DNA from: an uncultured Pseudomonadota bacterium
Lineage (GTDB): Bacteria > Pseudomonadota > Alphaproteobacteria > Rs-D84
Length of the DNA: 43,033 bases
Reading direction: 5' to 3'
NCBI GenBank assembly: GCA_947165335.1
Contig: CAMVAB010000002.1
Location: 1-43,033, forward strand
In this document: positions 32,791 to 40,151 of the stretch, piece after piece
How positions within the stretch are numbered: position 1 is the first letter of the stretch
Layout: every line of letters starts with the position of its first letter
Made by a program: the position numbers and the translations under genes
The notes under the pieces: generated by a model
Seen by the model: only the letters and a program-made list of their open reading frames with translations
What the model was told of the DNA's origin: nothing
The model's database searches: none

Positions 32791-34203
32791 TTATCTTTGT
32801 TTTTGCTTAATACCACCAAACACAAAACTTATTTCAGTACCTTTTATTACTGTACCATCTGTGCGGTGTTGATCGTAAAAACCTTCTAATACAACTTCAT
32901 TTGGTTCTACCGTATCGCTCGTTGCTTTGCTTTTACGAGCAGGAGCGCAATAAACATTGTTTAAACCAGTTGTTAAGTTTTCTTCTTCACCATAATACAA
33001 AGGCGACGATACGGCTATTGACATATTTTCGTTACTTGCATCATCTCTTGAAGTATAAAATTTAACATCTGAAGAAAGTGGCGATACTTCACGAACCCCC
33101 GAAAAATTATTATGGATTTTATTATATATACCCCATACATTTTCTGGTAAATCAGACTGGTAATTTTCAACATAAAATTCAATCTGTTGTGTGTTACGAT
33201 TTGTGATTACTTTCACCGTATACCAATTATTGAAAGGCATTGTCAAAGTATCAGCAACAGTTCCATGAGATAATGTTGCCGCGGCAGAATCTGTTTGAAA
33301 TACACGCAATCCAACCCCAACAATTCCACCATAAGAATGCGGACTGTCTGTATTATCTGTTGGCATCACAGATACATATGCCGTTCCTTTAAAATTCATT
33401 GGATCGGATGGCGTTTGTAAAACTTTGCTGTCCACACCACCAAAATAAGGGAAAGTTTCGTGTTTACTTGGTTCGCCCTTGACAGGTGTCGATCCTTGAA
33501 CCAAACCAAAATCGGCATGTCTTAAACCAATTTTATTTCCTTTTGAAGACATTCCTATTGTATCTATTTCAAACTTCCATCGACCATTACCGTCTATGAT
33601 AGCTTGATAAATATGTTGTACATGACCTGCATCAGCATTTATAGATTCAAGATGATCTTTGGCCTTTTTTGCCAACGCACTGTCTGACATATTTTCAAAC
33701 TCCAAATGATACAGAGCATCAGAAACACCTTCTATTTTCCAGTCTTCTCTTGGATCAGGGAAACAACCCCCAACATAAAAACTCCATCCTTCCGCTCTAA
33801 AGAAAGCCGTACCATCTTCAGATGAAACATTGACGCGTCCAAGATATTCTTCGGTATCGTTGGAATAATCCAAAGTTTCTGAATCTTCGTCATTTAATTC
33901 AAAACTATAAAGACCTTCGATTCTATTTGATACAGCATAAGGTCTGATCATACAATCTCCACCAACAAAAAATTTCGAACCATTAATATCAGACAAATGT
34001 GTCATAAACAAATCGTTCGATTGGGTTTGGTTATTAACATCAGCATATTGGCCAGTTGGCATATTTTTATCGTTGACTTGCATTTCTGGTTCCATAGCAT
34101 CTTTACATGCGGTCATTCCGCCCATTAAACCAGCCAACAAAAAAACTTTTGCGTTTTTTATATGATTTGAATATAAATTCTTAAAAAATGGATTTGTTTT
34201 CAT
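32791..34203 (-). CDS. Large lipoprotein, possibly TbpB-like beta-barrel
   Basis: This 470-residue protein begins with a long basic n-region and a hydrophobic stretch ending in the lipobox MTAC (about residues 30-33), so it is probably a lipoprotein. Two cysteines in the mature part (DCMIRPY, GGCFPDPRE) may pair. The remainder is rich in beta-strand-forming and acidic residues. GLRHADFGLVQG, then FPYFGGVDSKVL, then FKGTAYVSVM, and the Gly-rich ending ISFVFGGIKQ recall transferrin-binding-protein-like lipoproteins, in which an eight-stranded barrel ends in a GG-containing strand. This is an impression, not a firm match. A consensus TTGACA lies upstream (34258-34263), but no good -10 is at the right distance. 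Confidence 0.6.
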   Translation of the reverse strand: MKTNPFFKNLYSNHIKNAKVFLLAGLMGGMTACKDAMEPEMQVNDKNMPTGQYADVNNQTQSNDLFMTHLSDINGSKFFVGGDCMIRPYAVSNRIEGLYSFELNDEDSETLDYSNDTEEYLGRVNVSSEDGTAFFRAEGWSFYVGGCFPDPREDWKIEGVSDALYHLEFENMSDSALAKKAKDHLESINADAGHVQHIYQAIIDGNGRWKFEIDTIGMSSKGNKIGLRHADFGLVQGSTPVKGEPSKHETFPYFGGVDSKVLQTPSDPMNFKGTAYVSVMPTDNTDSPHSYGGIVGVGLRVFQTDSAAATLSHGTVADTLTMPFNNWYTVKVITNRNTQQIEFYVENYQSDLPENVWGIYNKIHNNFSGVREVSPLSSDVKFYTSRDDASNENMSIAVSSPLYYGEEENLTTGLNNVYCAPARKSKATSDTVEPNEVVLEGFYDQHRTDGTVIKGTEISFVFGGIKQKQR

Positions 34204-34272
34204 AATAAAACCCTTTATTTTTTCGGTTAAAATAACGCTAACACATAAAAATCTTTTGTCAATAAAAAATCA

Positions 34273-34300
34273 TAAAAAAACACCGGGGATTCCGGTGTTT
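34273..34300 (-). terminator. Terminator of the Lol/secretin operon
   Basis: AAACACCGG (34278-34286) pairs with CCGGTGTTT (34292-34300); on the minus strand a T run follows. It lies 11 bases beyond the last gene of the operon. Confidence 0.8.
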
Positions 34301-34311
34301 AATACAAAGCA

Positions 34312-34590
34312 TTATTTCATTGGTGGAAAACAATTATTTCCGCCATCTGGGCAACAAACCATCCAACCATCACCTGCATCAGTATAAACTTCGCCAGCAC
34401 AACAACCATTTTTATCTGGTCTGTTTCCGTCTGGACATTTAACAAAAAAACCATCCCAATTTATCACTAAATAATGCGCAACATACCCAAACGATCCACC
34501 AAGAATAAAAGCGGCCAAAACAAACATCCATAATTTAGATTTTGGCGATGATTTTTGTTTAATTGGTTTCTTCACGATTTTCTTTTTCAT
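34312..34590 (-). CDS. Single-span membrane protein with Cys-rich tail
   Basis: This 92-residue protein has a basic N-terminus (about 20 residues, many Lys), then one membrane span (LWMFVLAAFILGGSFGYVA), then a periplasmic tail with six cysteines (KCPDGN, GCCAGE, VCCPDG, NCF). This suggests a type II topology and disulphide bonding. No family is recognised. ATG 34590 follows AGGTGGG closely; a GTG nine bases upstream is also in frame. It lies nine bases after the preceding gene and is the last of the operon that begins with the secretin-like gene. The proximity suggests a shared envelope role. Confidence 0.65.
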   Translation of the reverse strand: MKKKIVKKPIKQKSSPKSKLWMFVLAAFILGGSFGYVAHYLVINWDGFFVKCPDGNRPDKNGCCAGEVYTDAGDGWMVCCPDGGNNCFPPMK

Positions 34591-34599
34591 ATGTCCCAC

Positions 34600-35244
34600 C
34601 TATTCTTCAATTATTTTTTCTAACTGAATTATAAAGTCAATTGCAGGATTAGTCAATTTTTTTGCTTTTTCAATCATACGTTCTGCCTCTGCCTGCATTT
34701 GAAGACGTTTATATGTTTCAACAATTTCAATTGATTCTTCTTCATCATCCAAGTTATCATCAGTTAATGCACGTGCAATTTCTAATTCTTGTTTTGCCAT
34801 TTCTTTATATTTACCAGAATTTTCAGGGCATCCACGTTCTGACAAATTCGCATATATTTTTGCATTATCGATATGATCTTCTGAATCTTGTGATTCCACC
34901 GGTCTTAATCTTTCCTGCAAAAGCATCTCGATTTGCCCACACGTTGTTTCTGGTAATTTTTTTTCTTCAATTTTTGGTTGTGGTTTGGGTTCTTCAAAAA
35001 CCCTGTTTAAACAATTTTCAGAATAAACTTTGTTCAATTGCGCGATCAAATCCGGCTGTTGATTTGTTGCTGCCATCATAATTTTATTTGCTAATTCATG
35101 ACACTGATATTGTGTCATTGTTGAATGGTTTACTCGATCAGAACCATTTAATATAAAACCAACAACCATACCCATTAAAAACAGGATAACCAAACCAACA
35201 ATACCGTATACGGAATATCTTTTTTTATTTTCTTGTTTTGTCAT
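34600..35244 (-). CDS. Membrane-anchored helical periplasmic protein
   Basis: This 214-residue protein has a short charged cytoplasmic end, one membrane span (residues about 13-33, VYGIVGLVILFLMGMVVGFIL), and a long, highly charged, mostly helical periplasmic part with likely coiled coils (EMAKQELEIARAL; YKRLQMQAEAERMIEKAKKL). Four cysteines (QCHEL, NCLN, TCGQ, GCPE) are spaced along it. GGAGAGAGA precedes ATG 35244. It sits 22 bases after lolD. The fold could be a helical repeat such as TPR, but no consensus is clear. It is probably an accessory membrane protein of the operon. Confidence 0.65.
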   Translation of the reverse strand: MTKQENKKRYSVYGIVGLVILFLMGMVVGFILNGSDRVNHSTMTQYQCHELANKIMMAATNQQPDLIAQLNKVYSENCLNRVFEEPKPQPKIEEKKLPETTCGQIEMLLQERLRPVESQDSEDHIDNAKIYANLSERGCPENSGKYKEMAKQELEIARALTDDNLDDEEESIEIVETYKRLQMQAEAERMIEKAKKLTNPAIDFIIQLEKIIEE

Positions 35245-35266
35245 TTCTCTCTCCTTTTTATTTTTA

Positions 35267-35977
35267 TTATTTTACTATACCATCTTTGATGGTAATAATT
35301 CTATCTGCTTTTTTTGCCAAATTCATATCATGCGTCACAAATAACATTGACATTTTGTTTTTACGAACCAAACTAAGCAACAAATCAAAAACAGTTATTG
35401 CGTTTTGCGGATCCAAAGATCCAGTTGGTTCATCCGCCAATAATATTTCAGGATTATTTGCAATTGCGCGTGCAATTGCGACACGTTGTTGTTCACCCCC
35501 AGACATTTCAGATGGGAAATGATTGCACCGGTGTGCAACATTTGCCGCTTTTAATAATTTCATAGCCCGACTATTTGCAACACTTTCATCCATACCATTT
35601 GCCAACATTGGCAACACTACATTTTCAAGCGCGGTAAAATCAGAAAGCAGATTATGTTTTTGATAAACGAAACCTATTTTTTGACGACGCAACATTGTAC
35701 GTGTTTCTTCACTGATTTTATCAACAGGCATTCCATTTATAAATATATCCCCACCTGTTGGTTTATCAAGCAATCCCACACATTGTAATAATGTAGATTT
35801 TCCAGAACCACTTTGTCCAACAAGTGCGACTATTTCACCGCGATACAAATCAAAACCACCACCACGTAAAATCTTTAATGGTTGACCACCTTCGACAAAT
35901 GTTTTTTTAATATCACGAACAGACATCACTATGTCTTTTCTCGATATTTTTGATAAAGAATTCAAAATACTTGCCAT
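35267..35977 (-). CDS. lolD: Lipoprotein-releasing ABC transporter ATPase LolD
   Basis: The 236-residue ABC ATPase powers release of outer-membrane lipoproteins from the inner membrane together with LolC/E. Walker A is GQSGSGKST, the Q-loop is FVYQKHNLLSDFTALENV (the QxHNLL..FTALENV pattern typical of LolD/MacB-type ATPases), the signature motif is MSGGEQQRVAIARA, Walker B is ILLADEPTG and the switch is THD. It begins nine bases after lolC stops. An internal Met18 (MSVRDIKKTF) is an alternative start nearer the usual N-terminus. The many lipoproteins in the window are its likely cargo. Confidence 0.93.
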   Translation of the reverse strand: MASILNSLSKISRKDIVMSVRDIKKTFVEGGQPLKILRGGGFDLYRGEIVALVGQSGSGKSTLLQCVGLLDKPTGGDIFINGMPVDKISEETRTMLRRQKIGFVYQKHNLLSDFTALENVVLPMLANGMDESVANSRAMKLLKAANVAHRCNHFPSEMSGGEQQRVAIARAIANNPEILLADEPTGSLDPQNAITVFDLLLSLVRKNKMSMLFVTHDMNLAKKADRIITIKDGIVK

Positions 35978-35986
35978 AGTTTTTCC

Positions 35987-37243
35987 TTATTCATTACGAA
36001 GTGTTTCAACCGGATCTGTGTTCGCTGCACGCCATGCCGGGTATAGCGTTGCCAAAAAAGCCAGCGCAATCGCAATTATTGCAATACTGATTACTGTAGA
36101 AGGCACCAATTTTGATGGTAATTCTGATAACGAATACAATTGTGCCGGGAACAAATCACGCCCAGTAACAAATTGGAAAAATTTACGAATTGGTTCGATA
36201 TATATTGCCATCACAACACCAATAAATGTTCCAAATACTGCACCAATAATACCAATGCTTGTGCCAGCCAATATAAATATTTTCATCATAGATTTGCGTG
36301 ATACACCAAAAGTACGCAAAACTGCGATATCTTTATTTTTATCTTTAACCAACATAACAAGTGATGAAATTATATTAAATGCAGCAACGATAACTATTAA
36401 CAACAATATTAAAAACATCACACTTGATTCAACCTGAAGAGCGCCAACAAAACCACGATTTAAATCGCGCCAATCACGAATAACAAAACCGTCAGGCAAC
36501 AAAGCATCCAATGCACGAACAACTGTTTCACTTTGTTCTGCATCAGTTAAAAATAAATCAATATGGGTAACACTGTTATCTATATTCAAATATTTTTGAG
36601 CGCTGTCCAGCGGCATAAATATATAACCGTTATCATATTCATACATTCCCATAAAGAACGAAGAAACAACAGGATACGCCATTATACGCGGCATTGTTCC
36701 AAACGGAGTTGCTGTTCCACCATTTGCAGCAATCAATGAAACTTTGTCCCCATTTGTCACATGCAAATTACGTGCAAGTGACGAACCAATTATCAATTCA
36801 TCATCTTTGACTTTGTCTAAACTTTTTCCATATATGCGCGTTCCTGTATTAGTCTTGGCAATTAAATCAGGCATTCTTATTCCACGAACCATTGCGCCTG
36901 AATTATTTCCATTCGCAGATGCCATTATTTGACCTTCGGCAATTGGGACAATCGAAGTTGTGTATTTTGCAACCACTTTATTTTGACGCATTTTGTCGAT
37001 TAAGAAATCATAATCAGAAATTGTTCCGGCCTGGTGGTAAACAACAACATGACCGTTCATGCCAATTATACGCGACAGCAATGTATCATGAAAACCGCCC
37101 ATCACGGACATAACAACAATCAAAGTTGCGACGCCCAACATAATACCAATCAGCGAAACCCAAGAAACAACAGAACCAAAGCCACGTTTTTTCGCGGCCA
37201 TGTATCTGAATGCTATCTTTTTTTCTAATCTTGAAAACAACAT
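35987..37243 (-). CDS. lolC: Lipoprotein-releasing ABC transporter permease LolC/LolE
   Basis: This 418-residue inner-membrane protein has four spans in the LolC/E arrangement. One N-terminal span (about residues 23-45, WVSLIGIMLGVATLIVVMSVMGGF) precedes a large periplasmic MacB-like domain. Three spans in the FtsX-like C-terminal half follow (VMFLILLLIVIVAAFNIIS; IFILAGTSIGIIGAVFG; VISIAIIAIALAFLATLYPAW). The ending PAWRAANTDPVETLR is diagnostic. Only one permease gene is present, as in alphaproteobacteria that use a LolF-like homodimer. It lies 16 bases after the secretin-like gene and nine before lolD. Confidence 0.92.
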   Translation of the reverse strand: MLFSRLEKKIAFRYMAAKKRGFGSVVSWVSLIGIMLGVATLIVVMSVMGGFHDTLLSRIIGMNGHVVVYHQAGTISDYDFLIDKMRQNKVVAKYTTSIVPIAEGQIMASANGNNSGAMVRGIRMPDLIAKTNTGTRIYGKSLDKVKDDELIIGSSLARNLHVTNGDKVSLIAANGGTATPFGTMPRIMAYPVVSSFFMGMYEYDNGYIFMPLDSAQKYLNIDNSVTHIDLFLTDAEQSETVVRALDALLPDGFVIRDWRDLNRGFVGALQVESSVMFLILLLIVIVAAFNIISSLVMLVKDKNKDIAVLRTFGVSRKSMMKIFILAGTSIGIIGAVFGTFIGVVMAIYIEPIRKFFQFVTGRDLFPAQLYSLSELPSKLVPSTVISIAIIAIALAFLATLYPAWRAANTDPVETLRNE

Positions 37244-37259
37244 TTTTATTTCCGTTTAT

Positions 37260-38594
37260 TTATTCATTTAAAAAATCACGCAATGCATCACCTGATAGCG
37301 GTGTCATTTTTTTAACACTGTCTGTATCCACGATAGAAATCAAACGTGGCGACATAAACACAACCAATTCTGCAAAAGGTGATATCAGTGTTTCGGGTGT
37401 TGTTACAAACGAATGTGTTGGTATACCAATAATCACATAATTATCACCAACATTAGATGGGATTTTGAACGAAGACAATTCGCCATTGCTTGTGCTTAAT
37501 ACAATCTTAGCATCTATCTTTTTGTATCCACCATAATTGCCGTACGTTCCCGTTGCACCAATAATCAAATCTGTTTCAAGACGGTCTTCTTTGCCACATT
37601 GACCGATATCAAAACGCGATTGCCATCCGTTTGGAATTGCAAATGTTCCCTGGGAAATCAAAACCATGCTGGCTTGCTGAGAAATAAATTCTTGTAATGT
37701 TTTTGTATTTATTTCAGGACTTACTACTAATGCACGTCCAACGACACCCGGTATAGACATATGAATATTATTTTCACCAAATGCTGGCAACATATTCATC
37801 CAAACAATTGCATCATCTGCTTTTGGATAAACACGATATACATCTATATCCCACGCTAAAACATATTTTTTAGACGCGACATCAGAAATAATTTTTGAAA
37901 CTTCGCGTTCGGTCTGATAATCGCCTTCGAAAACAACTGTTTTATCCTTCCAATTTACTAATAAATTATGGATATCAGCGCCACGCATAGCGTCCAACAT
38001 CGCCATAATTATAGTTTCATCTTTTGGCATTTTTATCATCCATTTACCATGGCCAGTTAAATGAATTTCACCAAATTCAGCATCATACGAATAATAAACA
38101 CGCCCCAGTTTCGCCATTAATTCAACAGCATCTGTCAAAGAACTCGTAGAAATAGATCCTGAAATTTTTTCAAAAGTTGCCTGATCTTCAATCACAGAAA
38201 TATCAGTGTCTTCCAATAATTTTTCAAGTGCGTCTTTTACATACATCTTTTTGAATTCATAATCAGAAACTTTCAAATCTGGCAACGCATCGCCTGTATT
38301 AAGGCGAACTATTTCTATCTTTTCTTCTGGAACGACTGAAACGACACTTTGATTATCCCAATCAACCGTACATCTTTTTGGTAAATCCAGCGCAAAATGT
38401 TGAACTGTATCAGTAGTTAACGCTGCTTTTTTTGGGAAAATAGGCACTGAATTTTCATCTATGACCCTATTTTCAACAACATTCACTGTGTCATATTGTT
38501 GTATGTTTCTGTTCATGTCAGTACATCCCGCAATACCCAAGGAACAAAATCCAACCAATATAAAAATTGCGTTTTTTATGTAATTTTGTGCCAT
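37260..38594 (-). CDS. Secretin-like outer-membrane lipoprotein
   Basis: This 444-residue protein carries a lipobox, GIAGC (about residues 20-24). A region resembling the N0/STN module (VKDALEKLLEDTDISVIED... SSLTDAVELMAKLGRVYYSYD) is followed by an N1-like beta-alpha segment ending KKYVLAWDIDVYRVYP. The C-terminal part has secretin traits: a Gly-rich beta stretch and ISPFAELVVFMSPRLI, comparable with the LLVFITPRII ending of secretin cores. It most resembles PilN-type lipoprotein secretins of type IVb pili. At 444 residues it is short, and no other pilus or type II secretion gene lies nearby. It leads the operon with lolC and lolD. Function is inferred. Confidence 0.55.
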   Translation of the reverse strand: MAQNYIKNAIFILVGFCSLGIAGCTDMNRNIQQYDTVNVVENRVIDENSVPIFPKKAALTTDTVQHFALDLPKRCTVDWDNQSVVSVVPEEKIEIVRLNTGDALPDLKVSDYEFKKMYVKDALEKLLEDTDISVIEDQATFEKISGSISTSSLTDAVELMAKLGRVYYSYDAEFGEIHLTGHGKWMIKMPKDETIIMAMLDAMRGADIHNLLVNWKDKTVVFEGDYQTEREVSKIISDVASKKYVLAWDIDVYRVYPKADDAIVWMNMLPAFGENNIHMSIPGVVGRALVVSPEINTKTLQEFISQQASMVLISQGTFAIPNGWQSRFDIGQCGKEDRLETDLIIGATGTYGNYGGYKKIDAKIVLSTSNGELSSFKIPSNVGDNYVIIGIPTHSFVTTPETLISPFAELVVFMSPRLISIVDTDSVKKMTPLSGDALRDFLNE

Positions 38595-38624
38595 TTCCTT
38601 TCCTTTTTTTATTTCTTTAATCTA

Positions 38625-38653
38625 TTTATACTAAATATTCATAACTTTTTCAA
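38625..38653 (-). promoter_or_regulatory. Predicted promoter of the secretin/Lol operon
   Basis: On the minus strand TTGAAA (38648-38653), 17 bp, TATAAA (38625-38630). The -35 lies within the last codons of the upstream hypothetical gene. Confidence 0.55.
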
Positions 38654-38954
38654 ACTCTTCTAGCGTCATTTCATAAATAGGTTTTTGATTAGGCGTAGTA
38701 AGATTTTTTACCTTTTCAAACTGTTTTTCAAACAAATCCATCATAGATTGAATTTCGTCTGGGATCATTTCACCCGACTTTTTTAACCTGTTCCCATATT
38801 CTACAACATATTCTAAAACATCAGCGGCAAAAAAGCGGCCGACATAATTTTCTATTGCAATTCCGCCCTTTTCAACACATATAGCAGACAAAACAGTGGC
38901 CATTTCATTATAAAAATTTGCTAATTTTACATAATTTTGAACAGACAGTGCCAT
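38631..38954 (-). CDS. Hypothetical helical protein, 107 aa
   Basis: I do not recognise this protein. It is probably all-helical and cytoplasmic, with no signal peptide or membrane span. It starts MALSVQNYVKLANFYNEM, and its C-terminal half is charged (MMDLFEKQFEKVKNL, MTLEEFEKVMNI). The start is supported by AAGGAGAAA shortly before ATG 38954 and by its own promoter. It is upstream of the secretin-like gene on the same strand, so it may be partly co-transcribed with that operon. Confidence 0.65.
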   Translation of the reverse strand: MALSVQNYVKLANFYNEMATVLSAICVEKGGIAIENYVGRFFAADVLEYVVEYGNRLKKSGEMIPDEIQSMMDLFEKQFEKVKNLTTPNQKPIYEMTLEEFEKVMNI

Positions 38955-38981
38955 GGTGTTTTCTCCTTATCCTTTTGATAC

Positions 38982-39011
38982 ATTATAAAAACTATTGCCA
39001 CGGGAACGCAA
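38982..39011 (-). promoter_or_regulatory. Predicted promoter of the 107-aa gene
   Basis: On the minus strand TTGCGT (39006-39011), 18 bp, TATAAT (38982-38987), interleaved with the divergent plus-strand promoter. Confidence 0.55.
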
Positions 39012-39023
39012 TTAAATTATAAT
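38995..39023 (+). promoter_or_regulatory. Predicted promoter, apparently leaderless gene
   Basis: TTGCCA (38995-39000), 17 bp, TATAAT (39018-39023). The expected start, about 39030, practically coincides with ATG 39032. Confidence 0.65.
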
Positions 39024-39031
39024 AATAAATT

Positions 39032-39412
39032 ATGAGAATGAAATATTTATTTTTTGTACTGGCTCTATCGGCATGCGCATCTGCAAATCGTGGTTCGATT
39101 GACGACGCTACAATATTAAATTGGGAAAATGACGCTGTAACAACCGAACAGTTTATTCGCGACCATAAATCGTGCCTTGGGATAAAAGATAAAAATTATG
39201 TTCCAAGATCAAGAATAGCTAAATTATTATCCCCAAACCAAAGTGCACAAATGCCTGATTGGGATGGTCTTTGGGTGACATTTCAATCTAATGAATACAA
39301 AGATGTCGGTCAGCGCGCTCTGCTTTCTGTGCCACCTAACACTGCTTCTAAATCGGTTGGATATTATCGCAAATGTATGTTAAGACGCGGTTATTTACTT
39401 CGTGCAAAATAA
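39032..39412 (+). CDS. Small lipoprotein, 126 aa
   Basis: This 126-residue protein has a lipobox, ALSAC (about residues 11-15), and is probably an envelope lipoprotein. The mature part contains WENDAVTTEQFIRDHKSCLG, then a basic segment, then KSVGYYRKCMLRRGY; the two Cys (SCLG, KCML) may pair. The spacing of D-x-x-x-C...Y-x-x-C-M-x-x-x-G resembles many small bacterial lipoproteins whose C-terminus reads YxxCMxxKGY, but no named function follows. The ATG lies almost on the predicted transcription start with no ribosome site; ATG 39038 is the alternative. It precedes ftsQ, which has its own promoter. Confidence 0.65.
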   Translation: MRMKYLFFVLALSACASANRGSIDDATILNWENDAVTTEQFIRDHKSCLGIKDKNYVPRSRIAKLLSPNQSAQMPDWDGLWVTFQSNEYKDVGQRALLSVPPNTASKSVGYYRKCMLRRGYLLRAK

Positions 39413-39425
39413 ATTATTACGACCA

Positions 39426-39454
39426 TTGGCTATTTTATAAAAATGTGGTATAAT
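39426..39454 (+). promoter_or_regulatory. Predicted ftsQ promoter
   Basis: TTGGCT (39426-39431), 17 bp, TATAAT (39449-39454). The expected start, about 39461, coincides with ATG 39462, and no ribosome site lies upstream. Confidence 0.65.
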
Positions 39455-39461
39455 ATATACC

Positions 39462-40151
39462 ATGAAAAAATCCTTGTTCTTTTGGTTGTATTTTATTGTG
39501 TCAATTATATTGGCGGTTTATTTCGCGGCTCGTATTATAACAAGTCAAATGGGGCGCGGCCCTGTTTCATACGTAAAACATATTTCAATTATCAGCGATT
39601 CGAAGGATGCAGATCTTGAATCTGTTAAAATGGCGATTGGTATTACAAATGGAACTAATATAAAATCCGTAGATTTACACCAAATTAACAAACGTATTAT
39701 GAACGTACCGGGCATTAAGAACGCATCTACGCGTCGTTTAGCAAATGGTGATATTATTGTGAAAACCCAGCAACACAAAATTGCCGCCCAGTGGAGTGAC
39801 GGTGTAAATTTTTATCCGTTATCATTAGACGGTGTAAAAATAGATAAACCGACTAGTGAACGCAATTCAAACACCATTGTTTTTCAAGGCATAGTCCCTG
39901 GCAATCTTGACGAAATTATAAATGGATTAACACCTATTTCTAAATATATAGATTATGTAAATATGGTTGAATCAAGACGTTGGAATATTCATACAATAAA
40001 CGGAACTGTAATTTATTTACCAGAAGACAATCTATCAATTGCCGTAAACAAGATAAATGTATTAAATCAAACGCACAAAATATTATCACGACAAATTGAT
40101 ATTATAGATATGCGCGATAATGCAAGAATTTTAGTAAAAACAAAGAAATGA
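39462..40151 (+). CDS. ftsQ: Cell division protein FtsQ
   Basis: This 229-residue bitopic protein has a short cytoplasmic end, one membrane span (about residues 5-27, LFFWLYFIVSIILAVYFAA), then a POTRA domain (VKHISIISDSKDADLESV... IMNVPGIKNASTRRLANG; the VPGIKNAxxRR stretch fits the FtsQ/POTRA pattern) and a beta domain with WNIHTINGTVIYLPED (the W-x-[IL]...G-x-x-[IV]-x-L-P motif of FtsQ). It belongs to the divisome, linking FtsBL with early proteins. It overlaps the ftsA-rpe gene by four bases (ATGA), implying coupled translation, as in the classical ftsQ-ftsA order. Its mRNA may be leaderless. Confidence 0.85.
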   Translation: MKKSLFFWLYFIVSIILAVYFAARIITSQMGRGPVSYVKHISIISDSKDADLESVKMAIGITNGTNIKSVDLHQINKRIMNVPGIKNASTRRLANGDIIVKTQQHKIAAQWSDGVNFYPLSLDGVKIDKPTSERNSNTIVFQGIVPGNLDEIINGLTPISKYIDYVNMVESRRWNIHTINGTVIYLPEDNLSIAVNKINVLNQTHKILSRQIDIIDMRDNARILVKTKK

